DNA of 34,155 bases, taken from assembly GCA_033557685.1 (NCBI GenBank), contig JAWQRN010000207.1, positions 1-34,155 of the forward strand, given 5' to 3'. How positions within the stretch are numbered: position 1 is the stretch's first letter; each line of letters opens with the position of its first letter. Shown here in pieces: positions 1 through 9,660 of this stretch. Source of the DNA: Sperchopsis tessellata (taxonomy: Eukaryota > Arthropoda > Insecta > Coleoptera > Hydrophilidae). Below the pieces are notes generated by a model. The model made no database searches, was not told where the DNA came from, and saw only the letters and a program-made list of their open reading frames with translations. Position numbers and translations under genes: made by a program.

Positions 1-645
1 TAATCATATATGGTTATTTGTAATTCTTTTTGTATTTGGTCTTGTGGTTAAGTACTCACGATGTAGTAGGTTAATTATGTTTATGTTATATCCCATTAGG
101 TCTCTTTAGATTTTAAATAATAAGCGATCTGACTATAATGAAATTTTTTGACATGGAATTCCAGACAATAAAAATTACCTTGTACTCTAATTTGGAAAAA
201 AAACGGCAATGTAAACCTACAGGCACACACAGGGTTATGTTTAAGTTGTGCAAATGAGACAATGTGTGCTATAAGACAACGTTATTATTAAATGTAAGCT
301 TCTAGAATTCCGCATTTGGCCTCGCCTCAAGCAGCTATTTCAGGGTAATCCCAGGTTGGATTAAGGCCAACATTAATCACTAGGGAATGCTATTTCGCAA
401 GCCGTGAGCCGAAATGTGAACTCTGAGAGGCTAAGACATAGCAACCGAGAACGTTTACACCCTCACAAAATGTGTTGGGATTTAAAACTCCGGTTGATGT
501 AGGTTGCAATTATTTGCATTAAAAATTGAGTATTGTTTATTAAGAATTTTAAGCACCAAGTGCAGTAATGTATATAATATAATATATAAAATAGAACGTA
601 CATTTGAAATAATTTCTTTAAACGATATATCATGATCATCATAAT
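1..645. other. AT-rich non-coding stretch
   Basis: No reading frame, motif or repeat structure that I could assign. The stretch at about 300-500 is somewhat less AT-rich than its surroundings but has no coding signature in any frame. Confidence 0.5.
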
Positions 646-649
646 CAGT

Positions 650-1500
650 CGTCATTCATTCATTGGTGGATGAGGACCTCCTTAAGTTCCTTCCACTCGT
701 CCTTATCATCTACGTGATTCCCAAACGTGAGTTCTTTGTCCCAACTATCATTGGGTCTTCGTCTTGGTCTTACGTTATCTCCTGATTCTCACATGGCGAA
801 TTCCTTTAACCCATTTCAAGTTAAATTTAACATTCGGAGGGTCTTTTTCATACATGTTTTCAATTAGCTGTATTTAGACAGACAAAGCTTTAATAACTAC
901 AGATGTCTTGATCGACTCAAGTGTGCACAACATAGTGGCAGGTCATATATAGATGTCAATCATGTGAATGTAGTTAAGAGTGCTACATTCCTTATGATAT
1001 CCTGTCGGATCTTTGGGTTGGTAAGAATTGAATTGGTATGTAATAGGTGTGTACTTATTTCGGTAAGAATCTTGTAAGCCATAAATGTGAGGCTGTTTGG
1101 TCGGTAATTGTTCAGGTCTTCTTTGTTTAATTTTTCATGTTTCTTAATATATCAACCGTGATGCTATCTTCCTCTAGTACTTTTTCACGATGTCTTTGAC
1201 TTCAGAGCATGCGCAACTTGTTTATTAGATGGGGGTTTATATGAGCCCATTAGTCTGAAATTAGTTCTTGGTAAAAAGAACCACACAAGGATTTCCTCTC
1301 TATCTAACTACTTCACTGATCTAAGGATAATTATCTATTTTTCCCAATTAAAACTTCGTGTTTCTAGCTCTAATGCTGCTTTATCAACTGGAGAGTGGCT
1401 TTATAATTGAATCTTCCAACACCTTTTATTCGCTTTTTATGGTCTTCCTTCTTGTCTTAACTTTATATTTCAATTCTATATACTGCTTTTGTGGGGTTTT
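650..1500 (-). mobile_element. Internally deleted LINE (copy A): reverse-transcriptase remnant
   Basis: Remnant of a non-LTR retrotransposon ORF2 read on the minus strand through several frameshifts. A linker-like, lysine- and arginine-rich part lies at about 1240-1500. The RT N-terminal motif NNYRPNSLTF follows at about 1085-1112 (families have NNYRPISL), then the palm start LPLCCA near 930, and an IENMYEK-like block near 860. The catalytic FADD box and most of the palm and thumb are missing: the reading jumps from the IENMYEK region to the C-terminal tail, where R-RPRRRPNDSWDKEL and a DEWKEL motif match the usual end of insect endonuclease-reverse transcriptase LINEs. It shares short nucleotide blocks (CCACTATGTTGTGC, GTTATTAAAGCTTTGT) with copy B at 31.8 kb, so the two are one family. 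The type is RTE/BovB-like, but the clade is not settled. It cannot encode an active enzyme. Confidence 0.75.
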
Positions 1501-2800
1501 ATTCTGTTCGCACATATAAAGCTATCTGCGTTATAAAAGAATCACGTTTTGGAAAACACGTTTATCAAAGTTCATACTAAGGCATTCAGAACTATTGTTT
1601 TAAGTGAATAATTGTTGCCTTTTGGGTTATCGGTTCCCTTTTTAGCTTATTTTGCACATATAGGTCATGCAATAAAAATAAGTATAGCACCTAGAGATGT
1701 TCTATCCACAAATGGATGATATGGAGACTATCAATTTTTGATGGCCCTGGAATGGGTATTTTGGTTTGTAACAAATGCTATATTATGCACATTTTGAAAA
1801 TATTATCAGTCCTCATAGATACAACTATTTTATAGTTTTTCGATAAACATTTAGAAGCAAGTATAAATGGAAGAATAATTTTAATAACTTTAGGTAGCTA
1901 GGATAGATAATGAGTTATATCTCAACATAATTATATAATAATGTAGTTCATATGGAATTATTCTACAGGAATTTTTACATGCATTGCAAAATCTTATGAT
2001 CTAAACGAATTAACAACAAAACCTTGAAACCTTCAGAATCTTCTACATATGAAAGTGTTTCTTTTTGGGTTAGGGATCATGCAAATAGAAATTTGCCAGC
2101 ATGAAGATTCATATAAACCAATAAATGATAATACTGAAGAAGATAGAAGATTTAATGTATTATACTTTTTATGGAGTACAGTAACATCGATGCCATCTGC
2201 TGAGATTAACATTGGTTCCGTACTTATAGTTTGACTACTTTAAATCGGACGAATTTACTTTTACGTCTTTTTGCGCGCTTGATTATATGATGCGTGGAGA
2301 AACAGCTATTTTTTCAGAAATAATTTTTGCATTATTAAGTGCCAGAAATACAGCAAACATTTTTTAGTTTGAATTTGGCACAGTATCATCATTTTGATAA
2401 TTATAAGTAGTATTAAATAACTTTACTTGTTAAAGTAATTATAGGCGACCTTGATATACCGAAATCTGGTTTCGCTCCTGGTTAAAGCGAGGATTTTAAT
2501 ACTTGTTAAAAATTGTCATTTCTATATTTGTTAAAACGTATAAAATTTCATCTCACTACGTTGAACCGTTTTTGATATTTGCAAAAACATCAGGCATATC
2601 CGGACTATGGTGTCCTATATCAATATTTATGGGTTTTGATCCTGAAAATTTTATTAAAGTTAACGCACGTTATTCTGGGACACCACCCAAATTGTTCCTC
2701 ATTTCGATGGCTGCATGCATACTGGAGTGCAGTTATGGGAAAATGCCCTCACATAAACAACAACGTAGTTGATGTAGAGAGCTAGTTAGGTCGCTTCGCC
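1500..2800. other. AT-rich non-coding stretch
   Basis: Only short ORFs (for example 61 codons at 2049-2234 and 89 codons at 2503-2772) with no recognisable motif, no splice context and AT-driven composition. Nothing supported. Confidence 0.5.
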
Positions 2801-3070
2801 GGCACCTACAGTACTAAACTAAATCACCTACGTGTCGTGTGGTTCAGGGTGGGGGTGGGTTATATACAGCCCCTTCCTGAGGCAACACGGGCCTGTGAAT
2901 TTACAGCTGCTAACATCAGCCCCTCTCATTAATGATGATGTGCTACCGTCAGCCTCAAGACTACTTCACTTCTCGCTACATCCCAACCAGACAAGGACTG
3001 TTAGTCGAAAGGGCCTCATCATATTTTCTAAAATGCGTAGGTGCCTTTTCCCTGCCCATAATGCCAACTT
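2800..3070. repeat. GC-richer segment, possible old dispersed repeat
   Basis: A block clearly less AT-rich than both flanks. It includes a run of G's in the GGGTGGGGGTGGG context near 2848 and a 94-codon ORF (2832-3116) that resembles nothing I know. The sharp compositional change suggests an inserted, decayed repeat, but no terminal repeats or target-site duplication were found. Confidence 0.3.
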
Positions 3071-3589
3071 AATTAATTTACAGATTAATTATTTATCTAA
3101 TAAATTCGTTTATTAAACTAATCAATACGGTGTTTCATTTTAAATTGTTTACCGCGCCGAAATCAAAATATTTCTGAAAAATTTATCTTATAAAGATTAA
3201 ATCTATTCTGTTATGTATTAAGTTTGTAGAATCATTTAAAAAAACGGTAATTTTGTATGATATTAAACTATTTCTAATATTAATCGAGAACATCATTAAT
3301 AAAAAAACATTTGATACGACTAATGTTTAAATTCCACAAACGTGCCTTATTTTTGGCCTACAAAACTTAGTGGGATATGTACAAGCTCTTTTGTATAATA
3401 CTTAACAATTTTACTTTATTGGGTATTATAAATTTATCAGTTGAGAAATTTCATGTAACTATAATCTCTTCAATGGGTTTTATGATATACCGTAGGACGC
3501 AATCTAGAGTCGAGAAGACCACAATAATAGTTTACCATACATTACTGATTACTATTTGTGAGGTTCTAACGAAACAACACTTTATAGAA

Positions 3590-3712
3590 ATAATTTCCTA
3601 GCGTACTATCACTATCAGCCACCAACAGAAGCTGTCAACCTGAATAATGGATTCGATCCTAGCACATAAGTGTAGTGATAGTGCCCAACAATATCAATTA
3701 TTAAATTAGAAA
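3590..3712. repeat. Dispersed repeat copy 1, left flank of the PLE pair
   Basis: Shares TCAGCCACCAACA, a GGATTCGATCC core, AGTGCCCAA and an AATTA-rich tail with 5035-5140, in the same order and orientation. This copy is bounded by a perfect 10-bp inverted repeat (ACTATCACTA at 3605-3614, TAGTGATAGT at 3673-3682), so it could fold back. The GGATTCGATCC core resembles a Pol III B box (GGTTCRANNCC), so a tRNA-derived SINE is possible, but no convincing A box is seen. The two copies flank a PLE cluster, so they could instead be its terminal direct repeats. Confidence 0.5.
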
Positions 3713-3719
3713 AAATAAT

Positions 3720-4505
3720 TATATATGCAGCAAATGATTTTCGAGTATTATCCCACGAATGTGCTTCTTCGTTCTGAGAAGAACAAGCTTTACGATAAGC
3801 TTTCGGCGTGTGTTGTGATTAGCGCATTCGGTTTTGGGGGCGTGGCCTATTGGCGTCGTGCATTTCTACGGGTGAAACTCGGTTTAACAATGACTGACTT
3901 CCACCTAGAAGGTAAGCGCAAAACATCGTCTCGAGTATTCATACAATTCGGTCGTTTTTCAATTTCTACAGCTTCCCGTACAGTTCGGTGTTTTAAGTAT
4001 ATTTCTGGCGAAATTTTTTTTGTGATCTGCAAGTTCATTCTGTGCTCGGTATTCCTGGTGTGTAGAGCTAGCGCAGATGATACTTCTATTCTCTTTATTG
4101 GTAGTCCATGTTCCTTCACACGGGTTGAGATGCGACGATTTGTTTGCCCGATGTAGGTCCTTTCACAATCGAAGCAGGGCACTTCGTAATCTCCTTGATA
4201 TTCCTGAGGGATTGTGTCTTTCGGGGTTCTAAGAAGGTTTCCAATTTTCGTATTTGTGCGGAATGTCGTTTTTATGTTAAATCGCCGTAGAATGTTCGAA
4301 GATCTATCAGTAATTCCTTTAATGTAAGTTAGGACAACTGCTGTGAAAGGTTATTCTTCGTCTTCTCTCTCAAGACGGCGATCTTTATTAATGGCTCGTT
4401 GTATGAACGTTTCTTTATAGCCGTTGAGGAAAAATATTTTCTTTAGGGTTTCTATTTCGTCGTTGCGTTGTTCGTTGTTCTGCGTCGGACATGGATTTAG
4501 CACGA
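3720..4505 (-). mobile_element. Penelope-like element fragment 1: RT thumb and GIY-YIG endonuclease
   Basis: Read on the minus strand from about 4500 down to 3847, this encodes the C-terminal part of a Penelope-like retroelement. Upstream is PCPTQNNEQRNDEIETLKK followed by a stop, then a YIKGITDRSSNILRRFNIKT block and TKIGNLLRTPKD, both typical of the PLE linker. The GIY-YIG nuclease then starts with GDYEVPC (the first motif is GDY instead of GIY) and continues CERTYIGQTNRR, with the zinc-finger-like cysteines and the conserved arginine present. The downstream REAVEIEK-PNCMNTRDD-LRLPSRW segment carries the family's usual glutamate and asparagine. PLEs use this nuclease to nick the target for target-primed reverse transcription. 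Only the 3' third is present and it contains at least one stop and a frameshift, so it is a dead fragment. The plus-strand 143-codon ORF here is its shadow. Confidence 0.93.
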
Positions 4506-4514
4506 AATACTGAA

Positions 4515-4515
<1 letters not shown>

Positions 4516-4549
<34 letters not shown>
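4516..4549. repeat. (TA)n microsatellite between two PLE fragments
   Basis: An uninterrupted TA dinucleotide run of about 34 bp sitting exactly between PLE fragment 1 and PLE fragment 2. A similar but longer TA tract separates the PLE ends at 33.4 kb. Confidence 0.97.
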
Positions 4550-4551
<2 letters not shown>

Positions 4552-4554
4552 ACG

Positions 4555-4890
4555 GTATTAGTGAGGTTATTGTTATGCTTTTAGGTGTTCATTGTATCTT
4601 TGGTAAAATGACCTTGTAGTTTTTCCTATGTAACAATGTTTGCGTATGGGGCAAGTTAGTTTGTATATGCCAGATTTTGTGAAAATGTCACTATTATTTG
4701 TGTTTGGACGGAATGTATTGATTGTGTTGTTTGTGGTTCCAAATGTTATTTTTGTATCATGTTGCTTAAAAAGTTTGGTGATTGTCAATATTTCGGGACC
4801 AGTGTACGTAAAGAACAGCCATATGTTATCGTAGGTTGTCGTATATTTTGCTGTATGCTTCTTACTGTATTTTTAGATTAGCCATTATTC
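4555..4890 (-). mobile_element. Penelope-like element fragment 2: start of a GIY-YIG domain
   Basis: On the minus strand, a second and different PLE is read from about 4860 to 4573. It has FTYTGPEILTITKLFKQ, then KITFGTTNNTINTF (families read K-I-x-TNNTI), then a canonical GIYKLTC-CYIGK-TRSFYQRYNEH. The GIY and YIG triads, the RSF-RYNEH arginine and histidine, and one cysteine of the usual pair are intact. The frame ends at EHLKA with a stop, directly before the TA tract, so the rest of the nuclease is absent. Sequence divergence from fragment 1 shows a separate PLE family or lineage. The plus-strand 64-codon ORF at 4640-4834 is a shadow. Confidence 0.87.
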
Positions 4891-5034
4891 ACTGCTATAT
4901 ATTCAATTGTTATAAGTTCCTTTTGATAGTATTTGTTCTGTGAGAGATGACGCCTACTTTGTTTAGGAGTAGGTTGAACCATCGCACAACATACCTCCCC
5001 CCAACAATTTTAATCTACGAAGTTGTAATAAACT

Positions 5035-5140
5035 TTCTAGTTTGCCCTCAGCCACCAACAAGATTTGAAAGCCTGTAGAAGGGATTCGATCCCAAAAAGT
5101 GTTGTCAAAGTGCCCAATCAAGGACAATTAGTAAATAAAT
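5035..5140. repeat. Dispersed repeat copy 2, right flank of the PLE pair
   Basis: Same repeat as 3590-3712 in direct orientation: TCAGCCACCAACA, GGGATTCGATCCC, AGTGCCCAA, then an AATTAG/AATTATTA tail. The match is clear but decayed. It lacks the outer inverted repeat of copy 1. Confidence 0.5.
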
Positions 5141-5530
5141 TATTAACCACGGTGCACGGACCAATTAACACGTGCCTGGTTTTGTTCGAAATATTTAATT
5201 TTATGTCGGAAGTTTTCACATTATTTAGAATTTTCCATTTAAAGACGAGAGCTGATGGTAACTATTAGTTTATTCGAATAATTCCTTGTTATATCTACAT
5301 GCTAAGGCTAATGTTCGGAGTTTCTTATTAGACCAATATGTGTGCTCCAGAAAAAGTTCGCAAAGACATTTAATGTTTTTTATTACTAAATTATTGAATA
5401 TTAAATTGTAATGCTAGCCACAGCTGTGAACTACAGAACATTTTCTATTTGTTAACAGGGGGAACTATTCTTTATGAACGTGGCAAAATTCAAGCTAGTA
5501 CGGAAGATGTTTCTTGAACCTGGTGAAATT
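5140..5530. other. AT-rich spacer
   Basis: No assignable feature. It separates the PLE cluster from the 3' part of the I/Jockey-type LINE. Confidence 0.4.
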
Positions 5531-6345
5531 AAAATATTTTTAAAATCTAAATGAAATCTTATTCATGAATAGAAAATCCATAACAATATTTTAATTTATT
5601 CTCTGAGAAACCATATTTGCAATATGTTGTGTATGTTCATGCCACGTTAACTTGGAGTCCAAAAATGTACCGAAATATTTTTTTTTATGTAATTTTTAAA
5701 TTGTTAACTTTCGCGCCTGACAATATTGGGACTCGTCTACCTCTGTTAAATAAAATTGCTGAGCTTTTGGAGGGCTTAAATCATGGCCATTTAACTAACT
5801 TTAGATATTTAGCAAAGTTGTATTATTATTTAATGAGTTTTTTTTTATTTTGTATGTCTCTCTTTTAACAATTGATTAATATAAAAAATATATAATGAAT
5901 TTTTAATACCATCCAATATCATTGTCATACCCCGAAAATATTTCGAGAAAACCAGCTAGAATTATCTGTTTGATCGTAAACGTTGTTGTTATATCTACCG
6001 TGAGAGTGGCAAAATTTAGCATAATACCTTTACTTTTTACCTTATTTTCGCGAGATTGATTTATTTTGGGACTACAGTTGCCTGTTGATTTAATAACACA
6101 TTCCTTATGCATGATGACCATGCAATTGGTCTATAGTTATTATATATGTTCCTTTCCTGATTATAGTAAGGGAATTATTACATTTGTTTTCCGGTACATG
6201 GTGCCCTTCAAAATATTTTTAATTGTTATCTGGATTCGAGATCCAGTATCCCAAGCTGATTAGTGGGAAATTATAAAATTCCATACCATAATCGGCATTC
6301 GCAATGTTATTCGGAGAATCTGTAATAGTCCAAAAAGGGCTTAAT
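5530..6345 (-). mobile_element. I/Jockey-type LINE, reverse-transcriptase part (minus strand)
   Basis: Read on the minus strand through frameshifts. At about 6270-6340 a decayed DYGMEF-NFPLISL-YW block and FEGHHVPEN match the stretch before RT motif 1. At about 6095-6140 the RT motif NNYRPIAWSSCIRN is well kept (family: NNYRPIALSSCIRK). The YADD palm is not recognisable. At 5638-5681 KYFGTFLDSKLTWHEH matches the thumb motif YLG-LDSKLTWHEH that follows the palm in I and Jockey LINEs, ending HIANMVSQRIN near 5600. So both ends of the RT survive with the middle degraded. Same strand and clade type as the gag/endonuclease remnant at 8236-9660, and lies 3' of it, so the two are probably one element split by later insertions. 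Confidence 0.8.
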
Positions 6346-7490
6346 TGGATTTAATTCAATTAACGAATAATCGTTTAATATATAACCATTTAAAATATTG
6401 AATACGTTAGTGAGTGTGGTTACCTATCGCTCAGGTGTGATCTGACTTTTAGGACACAAGTGGATTATCAAAAAAAAAAAATGCACCAATTCTACTTTTC
6501 CGGATGTTGCATTGAAATGGGTCTTCTTGATCGACAGTCGATTATTTTCGTAAAATTGAATTCAAATGAATTGCATCTGAATTGTTGTAAAGCAAGAATA
6601 GTAAAGAACTTGTGATAGTAGTATTAGTGTATGCATTCAAAACTAAATAATTTTTCACAGAAATTCTGGATAAACCAGAATCCATAAAAGCCGAAATTGA
6701 GTTGCACCCAGCCATGATGTGGATCGCCGTTGTAGAGAATTAAAACAGACGATTGTCGCCGTAGATCATTAAAAGAAAGGATTTTCATTGTAGATAATTA
6801 AAATAGAGGATACCGTCGTATATAATTAAAACAAGTAGAAAAACGAAAAACGTAAGTTTTTTTGTTATATTGTACAAAATTAGAATAAAAATACAAACCT
6901 GGTTTTTGAGATAAACATAATAATATTATATAGACGAGGTATGTTAAATAATTTAAAGTATTGATTGATATCTAATTTATATTTATAAGTATTGAAGGTT
7001 AAATAATAAGAAGTACTGATTGCTAAATAATAATTTCAATTTATTCAAACTGATCTCAGAACAACTTTTTAAACAATGGTAACTGTCAATAAAAGGCTAC
7101 AATTAAATTTTAAAATAAGTAAGTGAAATCGGTATGTTTGTTTCAATAGCTTGTTCCTAATTTCAGATTCAAGTATAAATCATGATAGTGAAGAGTAACT
7201 AAGACAACTGCTCCAAGGACTATACATATATTTATATTTTTTTGCTGACGACTCCATTCTCAGACTGGCGCCCAATTAAGAACTATTTAAAGTTGCGTGC
7301 TTTTGGTATTCAATCTCTGCAGTAATTGAGCTACCTGCTGAAATATATTCACTGGCAAAAGGGCTTAGTAAGCTAATTATTTTAGAGGAAGAAATTTACA
7401 GTTATAATCGGGGAAGGGGGAAATTATATTTGTAGTAGACCTAAATGGAATATTGTAATTGATTTCCATAAATCTATAATAGGGGTATCC
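6345..7490. other. Degraded linker or inserted DNA between endonuclease and RT parts of the LINE
   Basis: No clear reading frame. In an intact I-type element roughly 0.5 kb of linker would join the endonuclease to the RT. Here the gap is larger and includes an A12 run (near 6470) and a small tandem array (6724-6840), so additional DNA has probably entered. The first ~100 bases on the 7490 side may be linker sequence following the SDH codons. Confidence 0.35.
6724..6840. repeat. Minisatellite, about 4 units of 28-30 bp
   Basis: Four degenerate head-to-tail units start near 6725, 6755, 6784 and 6812. Each contains a C-G-T-rich start, then a GTAGA/GTATA-AATTAAAA core, then a purine-rich end. 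Unit-to-unit agreement is obvious around the ATTAAAA block and weaker elsewhere. Confidence 0.75.
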
Positions 7491-7491
7491 C

Positions 7492-7502
7492 TGGTCAATG
7501 AT
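7492..7502. repeat. Probable target-site duplication, left copy
   Basis: TGGTCAATGAT here and TGGTCACTATT at 8237-8247 bracket the plus-strand LINE fragment. The first six bases are identical and eight of eleven match, as expected for an old duplication made at insertion. Confidence 0.45.
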
Positions 7503-8236
7503 CCACAAAATTATTGGAATACAGTTTTTTTCTTTATTTAAGATTTTTCAGGACGCTGTTAACGATAGAAAAGAAGGTGTGAAAATCGGTGGAGAGAAAA
7601 TCAATGATGCAAGGTTCGCATATGACACTTCCATACTCGCTGAAAGTTTAGAAGATCTCCAAACTCTTCTTAACTCGGTCGACGTGGCAAGCGGGAAAAC
7701 GGTATTGAGATATCCCGCCAGGAGCTTGTGTCTTGGAAGCCGATTATATGCAGTTGTAACATCTCAATTAATCTCCGTAAAAGGATTATTAAGTGCTATG
7801 TGTGGTCAATTTTACTGTATGGTTGATTGTGAGACTTGGAAGCTGTAGGCCGCTGTCATGAATAGGCTGGAGGCATTCGATGTAGGTTAAAAATATCTTG
7901 GTCTACGCAGACATCAAACGAAAAAGTACTTAATTGAATGAAAACCGAAAGGAAACTCTTGAATTCTATAAAAAGAAGGAAAATAGATTACTTTTGGTAT
8001 AACATTAGAAGACCTAAATACCATTTGTTGCAACTCATTAGTCAGGGGAAGAGATAGATCGGACGCAAACAATTGTCATGGTTGCGTAACTTCAGACAGT
8101 GGACAGGGCTATTGATTGAGGAATTGTTCCGAGTTGCCACCGATCGAGAAAGATATCAGCAAATTATTGACATGATGATAGCCAACGTCTGAAAGGAGAC
8201 AAGACACAAGAAGAAGAAGAAAATATAAGTTATTAG
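7498..8236 (+). mobile_element. 5'-truncated LINE fragment, RT palm to 3' tail
   Basis: Plus-strand remnant of a LINE ORF2. IFQDAVNDRKEGVKIGGEKI leads into the palm box RFAYDTSILAESLEDLQ (7612-7660), where families have RYADDTxILAE: the first catalytic aspartate is replaced by tyrosine, so the RT is dead even before the stops. Frameshifted C-terminal blocks follow. Near 8055-8195 there is GRKQLSWLRN, RQWTG, EELFRVATDRERYQQII, the usual C-terminal tail of these insect LINEs, then a stop and an (AAG)n/A-rich tail (8205-8224). 5' truncation, a 3' tail and a short flanking duplication are the normal result of target-primed reverse transcription. It differs from LINE copies A and B. It has inserted, in the opposite orientation, into the I/Jockey-type LINE. 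Confidence 0.9.
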
Positions 8237-9660
8237 TGGTCACTATTATATGCATCTAGAGTTGCCCAAGGTTTATTGGGCGCCATCCTAGGAGAGCATA
8301 GCGATAGTTCCAGTGCACTATATTAGGATCTAGTCTTGTAGGCTTTCCGTCATTAAGTAGAACAAAGTCTATTTCCGTAAAAGAATTGTATATCGGGTTT
8401 CCGTAATTGTTATATTTGAACACTAGCCCAGCTCATGTGGTGAGTTTCCTAAAATAACAGGTGATTGATTAATTTTTTAGTTATTAATTATTTTAGGAGG
8501 AATGTATATATTCATATTGTCTAATCAGGGAATTCCAAATAAAGAACTTGGATTCCGGTTGGGAAATTGAAATATTTTTTTTCTTCCCAGAAGGGAATAT
8601 TATTTTTAACTAATGCTGCGACACCCCCCTAGCCGCCTCTATCTTCTCTGTTTGGTAATTTCTAATATTAAATTTAAAATATTTATTTAACCATGTCTGT
8701 TGTAAGATTTATCCAAGTCCACTCTATTGGCCAAGACGCATCTACAATTCCATTGTAGAATAATCTTACTTATTAATTTGTTGAACTTGTGCTTCCACAT
8801 TGCTTATGCATCCTTGCACGTATTTTTTTAATTTTGATGGTATATCCCTGTTCTTTTGTATGAGTGAAAATAAACCTTTAAAAGTTTTGTCTTCTTCTAT
8901 TTATTGAGGATATATGAGGTTCTTTCCTCCATGTACAGGTCCGGTTCGAGTATTAAAAAATTATTCATTGTGGGATTTTGCAATATTGTCCCACTGGTTG
9001 ATGTCATAAGTCATATTGACTATTTTCCATTTTCTTTCTTGTACCTCACGTAGAGATGTAGTTTGTCGAAGTTGCGCCTTCCATCCTACGTTGCCCCAAC
9101 TCTTTGGGAGAATCTGACGATGTGAGTGTTTAGAATTAATTCCGATTTAATGTTAGTTTATCGTGATTACTGGGTAATTTTTGTAAAGCCTCCAAGTATG
9201 AGATATTATCATATGCCTTACTTTCTTTGAAAATTTTTGTCATTTATATTCACTATAGTTTCTGACAGTAAATTTGCGTGCTCCCTTGCAATGGAAGCAC
9301 TTGCTTTAATTTTCGCAGTCCTTATTGGAATATCCAACATATTTCACATCTCTCTTTTCGTTTAAATTGTTTCGCTACATGGCCAAATCTGCAACACTGC
9401 ATGTACATGATTACTGGTGGTATGTTCATAGAAGGTTTAAATGGAAAACTTATTCCCTTCGTGTTGGGACTACTGCCCTTGTTTTTTCCTCTGTCGCTAC
9501 TGATTTATTAAATCGTTAAATAACTAATATTTTTACTTTTAATATTTTGTAAAATTTCTTCTTCCGGGAGGAGTTTATTCATGTTTCTGATTAGTGTTTC
9601 GCATATTAGTAGATACTTTGGGATGAATACTTCAAGGACGTTTCAAACCCCCTCCCCTAG
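8236..9660 (-). mobile_element. I/Jockey-type LINE, gag-like ORF1 end and APE endonuclease (minus strand)
   Basis: On the minus strand from 9660 down, LPEEEILQNIKS near 9550 matches the gag region before the zinc knuckles. Near 9362-9405 a CCHC knuckle MQCCRFGHVAKQF has lost its first and last cysteines. A second knuckle starts ERCEIC. The endonuclease begins with LQWNCR near 8750 (hallmark of I/Jockey ORF2) and continues LANRVDLDK. RKDREDxGGGVAALVKNNIPF-type blocks are seen in broken form near 8600. A GNF-AHHELWG-like block follows near 8430, then NNYGNPIYNSFTEIDFVLLN near 8360-8410, GKPTRLDPN, and SALELSLCSP near 8300. It ends with the catalytic SDH codons at 8236-8244. APE nucleases of this type nick the target DNA. 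Many stops and frameshifts: a dead copy. The RT part continues at 5530-6345. Confidence 0.85.

Noticed and set aside
2503..2772. 89-codon plus-strand ORF with hydrophobic segments
   Set aside because: Translation has no recognisable family, it overlaps another frame of similar length, and there is no promoter or splice context.
3605..3682. A tRNA gene suggested by a B-box-like word and a closing stem
   Set aside because: The T-arm-like word is too far from the 3' stem on the plus strand and too near the 5' stem on the minus strand; no anticodon arm is found.
3725..4156. 143-codon plus-strand ORF, the longest ORF of the first 20 kb
   Set aside because: It lies antisense to the PLE GIY-YIG domain, whose motifs are clear on the minus strand. 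The plus-strand translation has no motif.
4640..4834. 64-codon plus-strand ORF
   Set aside because: Antisense shadow of PLE fragment 2.
6724..6840. CRISPR-like array of short repeats
   Set aside because: Units are contiguous and degenerate with no unique spacers, and the genome is eukaryotic.
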